Source: Xiphydria camelus (taxonomy: Eukaryota > Arthropoda > Insecta > Hymenoptera > Xiphydriidae). From it: DNA of 64,000 nucleotides. This document shows, one piece after another, positions 21,901 to 32,601 of the stretch. The first letter of the stretch is position 1. Each line of letters starts with the position of its first letter. The DNA lies in NCBI GenBank assembly GCA_963678675.1, contig OY783199.1:22010909-22074908 (forward strand). Direction: 5' to 3'. The notes under the pieces were generated by a model that was not told where the DNA came from, did no database searches, and saw only the letters and a list, made by a program, of their open reading frames with translations. The translations under genes and the position numbers were made by a program.

Positions 21901-22071
21901 CATTGGAAAAAATAATTGCTTCATTCAATTCACTTGTTTAAACTTCAATTTGATTGCTTCAACTCTGTTTATTTCTCCTTAGACTTTTATGGCATTGAAG
22001 CAATTACATCGTTAGTTTCGCCGTATTCAATTTTACTGATGGTTGAATGAAGCAAATTTTGTTTTCAGTGT
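21901..22071. mobile_element. Short TIR MITE (TTGCTTCATTCAA)
   Basis: Left CATTGGAAAAAATAATTGCT plus TCATTCAA pairs with right TTGAATGAAGCAAATTTTG then TTTTCAGTGT. The outer CACTGAAAA and AATTGCTT words recall the family at 9561 and 14518, so it may be a distant short relative. Confidence 0.6.
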
Positions 22072-22211
22072 ATTTAATACGGTTACCGAATATAAAATTT
22101 CTCAACAATTTCGTCACCTATGAACTTTACGCTAATATTGATATAGAACTTTCTTGTAGAAGAAAGGCTGACCTTCAAAAAAGTATTATATATTACAGAT
22201 TTCGACAAATA

Positions 22212-22577
22212 GGAGGACAGAGTGAAAAGTCCGATACTTTTCTAGTAGATGGTGATGCGCCCCAAAGTCTGTAAAATATCCCTCACCTGCAGCGATGACC
22301 TCTTCGTTTGATGAGAATTTCTTTCCAGACAGTCATTTTTTCAAGTCTGGGAAGAGAAAGAAGTCGCAGGGAGCGAAATCTGGTGAATATGGTGGATGCG
22401 GCAGCAATTTGAACTTCAAATCGACCAATTTCACTGTTGCAATGGCAGATGAATAGGCAGGTGCATTGTCGTGGTGGAACAGAACTTTTTCTTTTGCCAA
22501 ATGAGGGCGTATACTCATCTTCGCGATCGCGCCATCATCTACTAGAAAAGAGCATCGGACTTTTCACTCCGCCCTCG
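22212..22577 (-). mobile_element. mariner deletion derivative
   Basis: The TIR AGAGTGAAAAGTCCGATAC at the left pairs with GTGAAAAGTCCGATGC read from the right, extending over TTTTCTAGTAGATG. TA lies at both borders (22210-22211, 22578-22579). The interior encodes part of a mariner transposase on the minus strand. At 366 bp it has lost the N-terminal two thirds of the gene. Confidence 0.8.
22250..22518 (-). pseudogene. mariner transposase fragment (D34D region)
   Basis: The minus-strand frame reads LFHHDNAPAYSSAIATVK, then LPHPPYSPDFAPCDFFLFPD, LKK and a TGA at 22332, then continues in frame with GKKFSSNEEVIAAG. The Asp of HHDN and the Asp of CDFF are separated by 34 residues, the diagnostic spacing of mariner (DD34D) transposases. 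The first catalytic Asp and the DNA-binding domain are absent and there is an in-frame stop, so it is inactive. The family would normally be about 345 residues. Confidence 0.85.
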
Positions 22578-22579
22578 TA

Positions 22580-24036
22580 GTTCGCAGACAATGAGGTAAT
22601 CGTACTTGAAGTGAAAATGCTACTATTTCTTCAGTATTTGCATCTTTAAAAAGTACCTAACTAAAATGCTCCCTAGAAAGTAAACAATATTTCAGTACCC
22701 GAGTAGATTTCTAATTATAATAACAAATAATGTTAATCAGCGGTCAACTCGAGAGAACCACACTCAATCTAGGTACATTCAATATTGGCGCTCGCTCTCT
22801 CCTCTCGTTTACCGAGCACCCATTTGCAGCTGAACCGCACCAACGCGAGAACGCGAGTGTAACTGACGCATTTCGCTGCCAATTACCCCTTTCAGCGTGT
22901 ATTCTTCTCGTTTTCTTTCATTGACTTTGCTCGAGCAAGAATATTCCTGATTTAGAAGCGAAGTTAGAACGAGTCTCTCGGTACTCTGTCCGAGCCTTGT
23001 TTACTTCTTTTGTTGGTACGCTCTCGGACGGAACACCTGGATCAGTCGCTAGCCCATCAATTCCATCTATCGAAGTCTTTCGCCGAGTCGTGTATACCTC
23101 ACTTCTGTATTAAATATTCTTAAAGTGTTCTTGCGGCTTTCACATTGCTCCCTCGCCGCTTTCTTCCAGTTTTCCAGTGCATCACTGCCGCAGAAGTGCC
23201 TCATGAGATCGCAGTTGGTTCTACGCAGACCAAGTGTAGCCAAGGAAGTGCATACGCGAAGTGCCTCGCGCGTTCTCGCTCACTCTCTCTCTCTTCTCAA
23301 GATACTCGCGCTCGCTATCAAACACTCTCTCTCTCTCTCTCACAACTTGTACGCTCTCACCTCATTCTCAATTATCGATACCAGCAGATGCAACAAACAT
23401 TTAGTATGTCTATACAACTTTAATTAATGTATCACCAAGCGCCACATAAAGAAGGGGGGAGCCTACCTGTACTGGCCACAGGGTCGGAACGATAAAGAGA
23501 TAGCACGAACACCTGTTAGAGTTGAGGGAGAGGGGAAAGGAAGCATCCTTCCGGTACGACGCCCTACGGTATGATCATTGACAATGCCGTGGAGACACTG
23601 GCGGCAAAGTAGTGTAAAGGTCGAGGAGTCATGGAGCTTCGGTGCACCGCGGGAGGTTCGGAGGCGCGACGGAGGATACCGGAAAGCGGAGTGCCTATAT
23701 CCTGGCCGAAGAGCTTAAGTTGATAATGCCTCGCCATAGCTCGAGGGACGAATGGAAAGCAGTGGCGTAGTCCAAGGTGTATAATCCTATTATTAGAGTT
23801 AGGGATGGAACTGGCAATCAAGGTGCTTCGCAAGGCTTACCGGATCAAGCTCTGCACTGCTGTACCACTATCATGCATCTGCGACGTTTTCACGTTATGT
23901 GTCGACTGTTTCTCGTGCACTCTACAACCGAGCGGAAGTTAATTCCGAAGAGGGGGAAATAGATTCTCAAGTGTCGTTTCTTAAAGGACATCTTTTAGCA
24001 TTATTGTATGTTGGCATAGTTGACACAAATCAGTAG
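22580..24036. other. No supported gene; CT-rich stretches
   Basis: CTCTCTCT-rich segments lie at 23283-23345. Overlapping ORFs at 23125-23427 reflect this composition. Nothing else is recognisable. Confidence 0.4.
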
Positions 24037-24298
24037 TCCCGAAATATCTCTTTCCCTGATTATTTTTGTGCGTCGAAATCATTTTTAATTGATCGTATTT
24101 AATCATTACCAGGCCGCTAGCGAGCGATTTTTTATTTACAATCGTCTAAAAATATATTATTAAATTAACAAAATCGCAGGCGATGCCCATTCATGATGGC
24201 TAACAAAATTTGACAGGCGACAATATTTCAAGCAGTATTAGAATAATTAGTGTACTTACAGTCAATTCTATGCTATCTGCGTAGAGTTATTTCGGGAC
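24037..24298. mobile_element. Possible TIR MITE (GTCCCGAAATA)
   Basis: GTCCCGAAATATCTCT at 24037 and its complement AGAGTTATTTCGGGAC at 24283-24298 differ at one position. The 262-bp interior is AT-rich with no ORF. No clear target duplication, so moderate confidence only. Confidence 0.45.
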
Positions 24299-25947
24299 GC
24301 GTAAGAGATATGGTGGGTTTTCGATTTTTTGACCTTCAGCTCAGTTAGAATTCAATGTTTATTGGATGACATTAAATATTAACCAATGAGAATTGAATAC
24401 TGATTGAGCGATTCTCAGCTCTTGAATCGGTGTATCTTGACTAACCATAATCTGAAAAATTCCTATGAGCTATTTTCAAAGCCACAGAATTGAAAGGCGC
24501 TCATTAATATGATAATTAGAAGAAGCGTTAGAATCGCATGAGTAAATTTTAACGTTTATCTCGTTTCCTGTAAATTTGTTGACAGTGTCAATAGAAAACT
24601 TTTTACAGCTCGTGAAAAGATCTTCAAGAAAGGTTCACATCAATTTTACCCCATGATTCGTAAATCGGGAGATAATTGCTGTTAAAATGGAAGCTTTGCG
24701 AACGGAATCCCTTAGCCTCGGATCTCCTCTATAATACGTATACTTTCTGTTTGAATGAGATATTAAACGTTCCGTTCAGGTACTTTCTAAGAATCTCACG
24801 TGCAATAGAAAAAACGGTGTACAGGTTATCATAGGCCAATTGAACTGGAATGGTTGTTAAAGCTGAGCTATTATTATTCAATTTTAAAGTATTAATTCCT
24901 CGACATTTCCTATTAACATTATTGCCTTAGATTTTGAGAAGGTAATCCGTCATTAACTGAAAGTCTAGCGGACTTAAAACTCCGTGTATAGATAATCCGA
25001 ACTTCGAAGCTTACCCATCGATAGTCCTAACGGTATAAAGTAATTAATACCCTGTACCAAGAAAAATCAGGGTCAACACTCCAACAGCGTTTACTAGAAA
25101 CTATGGGAAACTAGTATCGCGTGTCGCGTTTTTCTACAACATGCGCAAATCATCTGGTAATTTATCAGTAAACATATCAAATTAAAACCGACAGAATCTG
25201 TATCAGGAACTGCCGTGTGATTTGCACTCGTTGTAGGAAAACGCGAAGCGGTAACAATTTTCCATAATCTCTTAATAAACCGTACCAGAATTTTGACCCT
25301 ACGTTTTCTCAACGCAGTAAAGTCCGCAGGTCAGGAGATAATCGCCATTGAAGCGGAAGCCATTACGAGCGAAATAGCCCGCGCTCCCCCTATATTATAT
25401 CCCCCGCCCGAGAAGTACCGCGCGGTCCCTCCGCGTGCTTTATAACGAGCTCGTCTACTGCAGGAGAGAGGGTGTATAACTGCCCCCGGACTTCGAAGTC
25501 AACCCCCGATACCCCCCGACGATAGATCGTTGCGGCGCCAGCGTCCAACCGGACGATCCTGCGCACGCGGGGCCCGGAGTAGCACTTGGGGCTGCGAATA
25601 TAGGGGCTATTTATCTTCATTCGCCGACCGTGGCACCCGGGGTGGCCGCCCCTCATTATCACCTCGCCATATCCATCCTGATTAGAGCTAAACATCCGGC
25701 CGGCTCGCCACCCTCACCCCCACTCTCCGTACGCCGTAACTCCTCCGTAAGCGTGCACGCACTTTGCCGAATGAGGTGCAGCATTGCTTCAAGAAACACG
25801 AGATTTTCATTCGCACGCGTAGCGTGGCGAACTCAGATGGCTATCTCTCCGCAGTATCCCCTTTGTGAGGGCATCTTCGATAGTCTTCTTCACCTCGGTT
25901 CTCAGTCATACGTGGAGGCTGGCCTATATACAGACTGGACCAGAAAT
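24299..25947. other. Diverged duplication and CpG-rich unique DNA
   Basis: Blocks of 24.65-25.05 kb seem to recur in diverged form at 25.31-25.53 kb, for example GGGAGATAATTGC near GGAGATAATCGCC, and GAACTTCGAAGCTTACCC near GGACTTCGAAGTCAACCC. No coding region is supported; the 160-codon frame at 25630-26112 overlaps others and has no recognisable domain. Confidence 0.3.
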
Positions 25948-26712
25948 GCTGAGTGTTGGATAAAACAGGACGGTCTGGTAAAACGGGATCCAAGTTTTTA
26001 TTTTAAAACAAGTAGCCCCATATTTCGGGCGATAGCCAAACTAATCTTCCTTGTTGCCTTCTTATGCAGGGCAACTGATCTAACGACTTTAGTTTCACTC
26101 TGGACTGCGTGATTAGCACCTTAGTAAAATTTGAGGTTAAACTAATTATTCGTTTCGTTTATCCATTATAATTCCATTTTTCGGTTTAAATGTGAAATCA
26201 ATTAAAGGTGAGTAAATTTAGAGCATACTACGTTTGTTTACTATAAGTATTTACAATAGTTTTAATAAATTTGCTCTTTTTAAATATTCAGATATGATCA
26301 CATTTTTCAATGCACAGTTGGGTAAAATGGGATCCGAGTGGTTGGGTAAAACAGAATAATGTATCAGCATTGCCAAGGTTATGCCCATGAAGTCTGTGCA
26401 GGTCTAGGGACCGACGAGGACGAGATTTTTGTATGTGACTTTTGCCAGTAAAGAATAATATTCTAATAATTTGTTTACTGCTAAATAGTCTTTATTTAGT
26501 TTTCTTAGTTTATAATAATATACCAATTATTTTTTATTTGTTGCAAGAAACGCTTATTTTGTTATTTTTCGTAATAAAAATAAAATATTACTTATATTTG
26601 TACAATTGAGTATTCCTTGTTGTCTCTTTCTTCCTGATGAATGAACATGAAATCTACAAAACTGTAAGTATCCCGTTTTATCCGACTATTTAGGAGGCTA
26701 AAACGGGACAGT
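25948..26712 (+). mobile_element. Transposon remnant with GGTAAAACGGGAT ends
   Basis: GGTAAAACGGGATCC-type words occur at 25977 and 26322 in plus orientation and, as complements (TCCCGTTTTATCC and CTAAAACGGGAC), at 26662-26712, giving inverted ends. Between them lies a protein tail with a zinc-binding pattern (26365-26451). The ends and tail together suggest a decayed DNA transposon; pogo/Tigger-like proteins sometimes carry a C-terminal PHD-like finger, but that assignment is only a guess. Confidence 0.4.
26365..26451 (+). pseudogene. PHD-finger-like C-terminal tail
   Basis: The frame reads QHCQGYAHEVCAGL, then DEDEIFVCDFCQ and a stop. The order C-x4-H-x2-C followed by C-x2-C is the second half of a PHD-type zinc finger as found at the end of several arthropod transposon proteins. 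The upstream half is not recognisable. An AATAATATTC polyadenylation-like stretch follows the stop. Confidence 0.45.
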
Positions 26713-26751
26713 TTCAACTCTTTTAGCAGAAATATTTTTTTTCTCTGGTGT

Positions 26752-26754
<3 letters not shown>

Positions 26755-26782
<28 letters not shown>
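26755..26782. repeat. (TA)n microsatellite
   Basis: Uninterrupted TA run of 27-28 bases. Confidence 0.95.
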
Positions 26783-26929
26783 ACTTCTGTTTTTTCATAA
26801 ATGATCATTACCATCAAAAGCTTTGTTACTAGTGAAACTAGAGGTAAAACATTGTACTTTACATTACTTTATTTAAAAAGTTATAAGGCTTTAAAGATGA
26901 AGTATCCTTGTCACGTTAATTCTGGTGAG

Positions 26930-27465
26930 CCTCAGCGCAACCAATTAGTCTCATAATTTTGTATCAATTCCGAACTCGTTGTCACGGTGTGGATCTTTGT
27001 GAATAAAAGTGTGATAGAAGTTTGATCCTGTGGGTTTTAACAATCACTGACGATCGAATCCTCCTACCATCCCTGCCAGAGAGAGAGAAAAAGAAAGAGC
27101 TCCTATCAACCTGGAAGGAAGATCAAAGAGGGAAGGAAAGAGAACGAAAAACCCGAGAGCAACGAAAGAGCTGTAAAGGTATATATAAGAATTATAAATT
27201 CTCTTTTCGATCTAAGGTAACAAATCGCTAGTCTAAATGGAATCCTAATCAAAACCGAATCGAAAGCAGATAATTTACCGTATTAACCTCGATTTCCCCT
27301 TCGAGTCCGATAATTAGCTGTGAACCCCGTAATCCTCGTGAGGATCATCGTCCGAACAGCGTTAGCTTGGTGCAGTGCTTTCGTTTGAGTCAGTAGGCCC
27401 CTCACTTTCTCTGTTCGACGATAAATAGACGTCTGTTATTTCCCGAGATGTGACATCCTATTTTA
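26930..27465 (+). mobile_element. LTR-retroelement relic, copy 2
   Basis: Diverged relative of 5575-6012, sharing CCTCAGCGC, AACTCGTTGTC, CTTTGTGAATAAAA, ACAATCACTGACGATCGAAT, a purine-rich leader and AGCGTTAGCTTGGTGCAGTG to GAGATGTGACAT. The leader here is about 100 bases longer than in copy 1. No gag or pol is present. It adjoins the inverted duplication at 27481. Confidence 0.35.
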
Positions 27466-27480
27466 ACCAACTCTCCCCTA

Positions 27481-28077
27481 GATTGAAATAAAAATAGGGA
27501 GGAATCATTAGATACGATTGGCATTTTTTAGAAAGTTAGAGGAAGGATATAAGTTTTGGAGCAAGCATCAGTAGCAGCAAAATATGTGATTCACCCCTTC
27601 AGATGGTAAGTTTGAGAAACGAGGTCCGGCCTTATGAAGCTCGAATGGGGTGGTCATTCGTGCTCGAGGGATGAAGATAGAATTTTATAATTATTTTTTG
27701 CAAAATCAGCGTTGTCAATTCATCTTAAAGACGAGCTTTCGGAGTTTTCATTCATTTTTCATGTAATACAGTTAGTCGCCCCTGCTCAGAGGATACAATT
27801 ACGAATTTGTAATAGTTATCAATAATATTAGTTTGGTCAAAAACCCTACAAGCGATTTCGATACGAGTAATATCAAATAATTTTCGTCCACTGGGAATTT
27901 AGCATTGGGACTTCATAAGGCAGGGCCTCATTCCTCAAACTTACCACATAAAAGGGCTGAATCACGTTTTTCATCGCTGCTACCTACCGATGCTTGCTCG
28001 AAAACTTACATCCCTCCTTTAATTCTCTAAGAAGTGCCAATCGTATCTAATGATTCCTTTCTATTTTTATTTCAGTC
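27481..28077. repeat. Inverted duplication with about 170-bp arms
   Basis: The left arm (27481-27655) starts GATTGAAATAAAAATAGG, then GAATCATTAGATACGATTGG. The right arm (27905-28077) ends with the complements. Both arms share GTAAGTTTGAG and CTTATGAAG inner borders. The 250-base spacer has no repeat. Either a foldback transposon or a duplicated segment. Confidence 0.8.
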
Positions 28078-28325
28078 TACTTTAAGAGCAGCATTTCTGG
28101 TCCAGTCTGTATACTGCATGTCCTATGGCCAACCGCGCAGGTGAGCTGCGACCTGAATTCTTGACTTCGGCAGTATTTATGGTACAGTTAGAGTGGGCTT
28201 CAGACGAGTGCACTGCATAAGAACGAAAAGTGTCGATTGCTCTTCTAATAGCTGTCAATTCGGGAGATCGAAGCGTTTCGTGTAACCTCAAAATCGTAAA
28301 GTTTTGAATTAGTAGTGAATAATTT

Positions 28326-28327
<2 letters not shown>

Positions 28328-28374
<47 letters not shown>
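28328..28374. repeat. (GA)n microsatellite
   Basis: Pure GA tract of about 46 bases. The opposite palindrome arm has only a short CTCTCT at the matching site, so the tract expanded after the arms formed. Confidence 0.97.
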
Positions 28375-28377
<3 letters not shown>

Positions 28378-28415
28378 GATGAGAAATAATCATAAATAAT
28401 CTTCCGAATTGACAG

Positions 28416-28502
28416 CCATCGGGAAATCAGACGACGCTTTTCGCTCTTACGCTGCGTTCTTACGAAAAGTGTGAAACGTCTGATCTCCCGATGGCTATCA
28501 AT
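28416..28502. repeat. Inner hairpin of the foldback element
   Basis: AGCCATCGGGAAATCAGACG pairs with CGTCTGATCTCCCGATGGCT, with further pairing of CGCTTTTCG and CGAAAAGTG inside. Confidence 0.85.
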
Positions 28503-29242
28503 TCGGGAGATCGAAGTCTAAGCTTGAAGTCGTGAATGTTTGAATAAATGGTAAGTAATGTTCAGAAGTGAGAGTTAACAATCATTCGGGTTTTTTCGAT
28601 GTCCAACCGAATTACACGCCTCATGCCTATTTGTTTCAGAAATTATTTCCGCGCTAGCACCGCGCGTGTCTAGGAAGTAGTTTTACGAAGTGGCGTGAGC
28701 GATACCTAAGGTGTCAATTCGGAAGATTATTTATGATTATTTCTCATCACTTCTCTCTACAAATTATTCACTACTAATTCAAAACTTTACGATTTTGAGG
28801 TTACACGAAACGCTTCGATCTCCCGAATTGACAGCTATTAGAAGAGCAGTCGACACTTTTCGTTCTTATTCAGCGCACTCGTCTGAAGCCCACTCTAACT
28901 GTACCATAAATACTGCCGAAGTCAAGAATTCAGGTCGGAGCTCACCTGCGCGGTTGGCCATAGGACATGCGGTATAGATATATACGTATACATGTCCTCT
29001 CGCGAAACAGTTTTTCCTCCTTCCCTCAGCATGATACGCGGGGCCGAGGTACACCCGCATAATTTGCGAGAAACCGTTTTTATCGTCGTCTGCTCGCGAG
29101 CTACGAGAGAAAGCGATAGAAATGAAAGAGGAAGGGAAAGGAGGAAGAGGAGCGCGGAAGAAAAAAGAGGCCGTCCAATTACGAGGGGCCAGGGGGCTTC
29201 GAGAAAATATTCCTGTATTATCTTATATAGGATACATATATA

Positions 29243-29643
29243 CAGGGTGTTTCATAAACATGCGGCACAACTTCAAGGGGTGATTCCCTGGATGATTCTA
29301 AGCATTTTTTGCCCTATGATGATCTTTCGAAAAACCCGCCGTTTTAAAAATGATAATTTTTTAAAATGCAATTAGAAATGACCCGGGTGTGTTTGAAAGA
29401 GTTCGCCAGTCCATGCGAAGAAGATTGGATACATGTATCCAGGCTGGTGGTGGACATTTTCAACAATTCTTGTAGATTGTAGAGCCTTACAATGTGAAAT
29501 AAATACTTTTGTCAATAAACATTGATCGCCCTCTAGCGCTGAAACGGTGCGTTTTTCGAAAAATCATCGTAGGGCCAAAAATGCTTAGAATCAGCCAGGG
29601 AGTCATTCCTTGAAGTTGTGCCGCATGTTTACGAAACACCCTG
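29243..29643 (+). mobile_element. Tc1/mariner (IS630)-type MITE with TA duplication
   Basis: TIR of about 100 bases: CAGGGTGTTTCATAAACATG and its near-perfect complement at the right end, continuing through CGGCACAACTTCAAGG and CTAAGCATTTTTNGCCCTA. TA flanks at 29241-29242 and 29644-29645. The 401-bp element retains the transposase C-terminus (29383-29475), so it is a direct deletion derivative of an autonomous element. Confidence 0.85.
29383..29475 (+). pseudogene. Transposase C-terminal tail (IS630/Tc1/mariner)
   Basis: The frame ends VRQSMRRRLDTC, then IQAGGGHFQQFL and TAG. A terminal motif of basic residues, C-I-x-A-x-G-G-H-F and a short hydrophobic end is common to IS630/Tc1/mariner transposases of arthropods. 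All catalytic residues are missing. The stop is followed by the right TIR. Confidence 0.7.
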
Positions 29644-31881
29644 TATATCCACGCGCGTATACGTGTACGCGCTTATACGTTATATTACGGGGCCGGGGAG
29701 CCGCGGGTAAACGCGAACCTACGGCCGACACGTCTACGTGCATATTTTGCAAGAAAGTTGTAACAATATCCTTGTTCGTAGTTTGGGAGAGTTTCGGCGC
29801 GAGCTACCTATAGATACTTATTCCTACCCTCTGCGGAGTTCGCCTTCAACTTCGACTCGCGCGCCCGCGTGCTATACTCCCGGACCTCGGGGCGTTTAAA
29901 GTTCCGGAGCTTTAGTCAAATACACCGCAGCCGCGGCATGCGGATCACGATAAATCTCGGGGTGGAGGATCGAACCGTGTATAACCATCGAGGTAAATGC
30001 CTACGCGCGCGTGTACCGGGGAATGTGCCTCGCTATGGCGGTTCGTAATAGCTTCATTTGGTCAATACTTATCCCGCCGATAAATGGCAAGACTACGATA
30101 TCGTAGATTATTCATATGAATGTTTTGGTTAATACTTATTCCGTCGATTAGCTTAGCCTCGTTATTTATCGAGGATTAGATATTATTCGGTATCAAGCTC
30201 CCCCCTTCAAGAACCTCCTAAGTGGGACTCCGCGTAAGTGCGCGCACTTATAACTAGCTGCAGGAGAGGACGGGGTAATCTTCGACCGCGTTCGGCGACT
30301 GCGAATGAATCGACTCGCGCGGTCTCTTCCGGAGCGGAAATAGTCTAGCGCTACGGGGGAAATGACGATTATTGCCGACCCGCGAACGAGCTTACGGTAT
30401 TCTGCATCGGTTAACTCGTCGACTTCCTCCTTGCCGCGACGCGAATCGAGGAGGGGCACTTTCGGGGTCGCTGCGGTAATCCGTCTCTCCCTGTGGAGGA
30501 AAAAAATCTTTTCCATCCGCGCCGAGAGGGTCGGGGGTTTTACTTTGCTTCTTACAATATGGCCGACTAGCGGCGCGAAATTGCTTCTTAACTTGTACGT
30601 ATATATACGTATACGCCTACGTATTATACAAGGTGATTTATAATTGAGATACTCGCTTACGCGGGCAAATCGACTCGTTCATCCTCGTCGTTTTACCGCG
30701 AGCGATATCGATTGTCCGTTGAATTTTCGAACGGTAGAAGTCGGTCAGCCGCTTCGCGTCTGACCATAGTGATACTTGTACTACTCGTACTTCGGCAAGC
30801 TGTTGGCCCGTTGAATGTGATCTTCGATTTACGTAGCGCGTTTATTGGATCAAAGTAGATATTAAACTGACATTTGAGAGTAAAACTTAATGCTTTTATT
30901 TTTGTATAAAAAATTCCTCTCGACTACGATAACATTGTTTTATTTGAATCAATGATACTATTTTTAATTCTATCGACACAGATACTTTAATTATCACCAG
31001 TTTGAAAGTAATACCAATAATAAAATTGTTCTTTCAAATTTAACAATTATTATGTATTTGGTATTTTTTTACAATATTGCAATTGTTGATTATTTTCTTT
31101 TCCGGATAGAGCTCCATCGACTACACCAACTACCTATTATAAAACTTGAAATAATTTCGCTCGGATTTTCTTCGCTTCATTTCCAATGGTGAATATCGTC
31201 GAACGTTTCCACAATATTAGTACCTAATTATTGGACGCCCCATACCCTCGTAACCTTAAAGTATGTATATCTCTCGTTCCGCGCAAACTGGTATTTCGGT
31301 TGACCCGCCAAAAGGGGAAGGGGATGAGGGGGTGTTTTAATGAAATAGAGACGTCTACCGTTAAATGGTTTTCCGCGGTGAGTCGCTAATGCCGTTTTAC
31401 CCCGGGAACGCGCCAGCCCGACGCCATTAACAGTTTTTCGGCCCTTCGAGAACTCGTTTCACCTCCTGCGCGGCGCCCCTGCTGATTCTGACATTTACTA
31501 CTCGGAAAGCGTCTGCTTCTCTTTCAAAGGTTGACGGAAAGCCCGCATGCGGAGGGCGAGAGAGTGGTGGAGAGACGGAGGAGGGAGAGTTACGAACCTT
31601 CTCGGCACTGCTCCTAGACGTGCCAATGACTGTCAAAGCGGTTTTTAGCGGCTAGCGTATCTGCCACAGGTCTACTTTTACAACTACTAAACCAGCAATT
31701 TGCTAATGATGCAATTTACTAATGCAAGTGGGGACTTGGTCGACTGATACACAGAGGAAAAAAATAGGGAATGAAAAACGAAATTCAATCAGGAAAATCG
31801 TAGGTATAGGATATACTGATGACGTGTCGATGAAATTTTGCACAGGTATAATTTATATAATCCAAATATTTGTTTCTAACT
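29644..31881. other. CpG-rich then AT-rich unique DNA
   Basis: No supported gene. 29650-30600 is CpG-dense with overlapping chance ORFs on both strands. TACAAGGTGATTTATAATTG at 30628 resembles a transposon end but has no partner. Confidence 0.35.
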
Positions 31882-32133
31882 AATTGAAGGGTATCCGGTT
31901 CAAGCATGCGAAGTGCCAAAATCGGAATACTCTGAGATATTGTCGGAAAACTATGATGCTATCAAGCAGTAAGAACCGGTAATCTTTGGTTCCCCGGTGC
32001 AACTATTCAGGATGAGTTTGGCACTTGGCATCTGTATAAGATATAGGCAATTGTATATAGAATATGTGCACCTTAATATCTTAAAATTAAGAAAATTGGC
32101 ACTTAGCATGTTTCAACCGGACACCCCTCAATT
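31882..32133. mobile_element. TIR MITE (AATTGARGGGTRTCCGGTT)
   Basis: The left end AATTGAAGGGTATCCGGTT matches the complement of the right end, AATTGAGGGGTGTCCGGTT, and pairing continues over CATGCGAAGTGCCAA; 38-base TIRs in all. 252 bp, no ORF. A third GGCACTTGGCA word lies in the middle. Confidence 0.75.
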
Positions 32134-32240
32134 AGCCTATCGATTGGAATTGTTCCAAACCTGAATAAATAATTAATTAAAATATGAAGCCGCGTGATAA
32201 AATCGAACGTCATCGGATGAAAAGACATTTTATGAAATAC

Positions 32241-32252
32241 ACACACACACAC
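32241..32252. repeat. Short (AC)n tract
   Basis: ACACACACACAC. Confidence 0.9.
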
Positions 32253-32408
32253 TTCTTTTCATAAATTCGTATTCAAAATATTCTAAACTTAATCTAAAGC
32301 ACATGCACGCTTCGATTTAATGATAATAACAATCAGTTAATAGTTGAATCGAATACATTTTTGCGCAGTGTAATTCAATTTTCCCGCGCGCGCGCGGGTT
32401 CGGATTCC

Positions 32409-32601
32409 TATATCTAATAAAATCCAGCACGATATAATCGAAAGTCGTGGTCACCTATTCCCATTGGTTAGTTGACAATCGATATCGATAATCGAAAGTC
32501 GTGGTCACCTATCCCCATTAGTTAGTTGATAATCGATATCGATATAGTATTCGATAGTTAAAGCGGGGAAATTCAATTTGATAAAATTAGTGTTGGAGTA
32601 A
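32409..32601 (+). repeat. Dispersed repeat, copy 1 (partner 56718-56937, inverted)
   Basis: Contains two tandem units of ATAATCGAAAGTCGTGGTCA with CCTAT and a 53-base period (32436, 32489), then ATAGTATTCGATAGTTAAAG and GATAAAATTAGTGTTGGAGT. The reverse complement at 56718-56937 has a single first part but a duplicated second part. No coding capacity. Confidence 0.8.

Larger units (their letters stand above)
28109..28977. mobile_element. Foldback element, TATACYGCATGTCC family, copy 1
   Basis: Arms 28109-28405 and about 28711-28977 are inverted; ends TATACTGCATGTCCTATGGC and its near complement. Identical ORF fragments (HSSEAHSNCTINTAEVKNSG) can be read outward-in on each arm, but this comes from the palindrome and does not look like a real protein. 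The centre contains a second hairpin (28416-28502). The left arm is interrupted by a (GA)n tract absent from the right. A relative is at 48344-48692. Confidence 0.75.

Noticed and set aside
22698..22715. CCCGAGTAGATTTCT as another CCCGANTAGAAAT end
   Set aside because: The AGAAAT part does not match and there are no subterminal palindromes.
28082..28977. The same 85-residue peptide read from both palindrome arms
   Set aside because: Follows from the inverted repeat; the peptide has no family resemblance and one arm runs into (GA)n.
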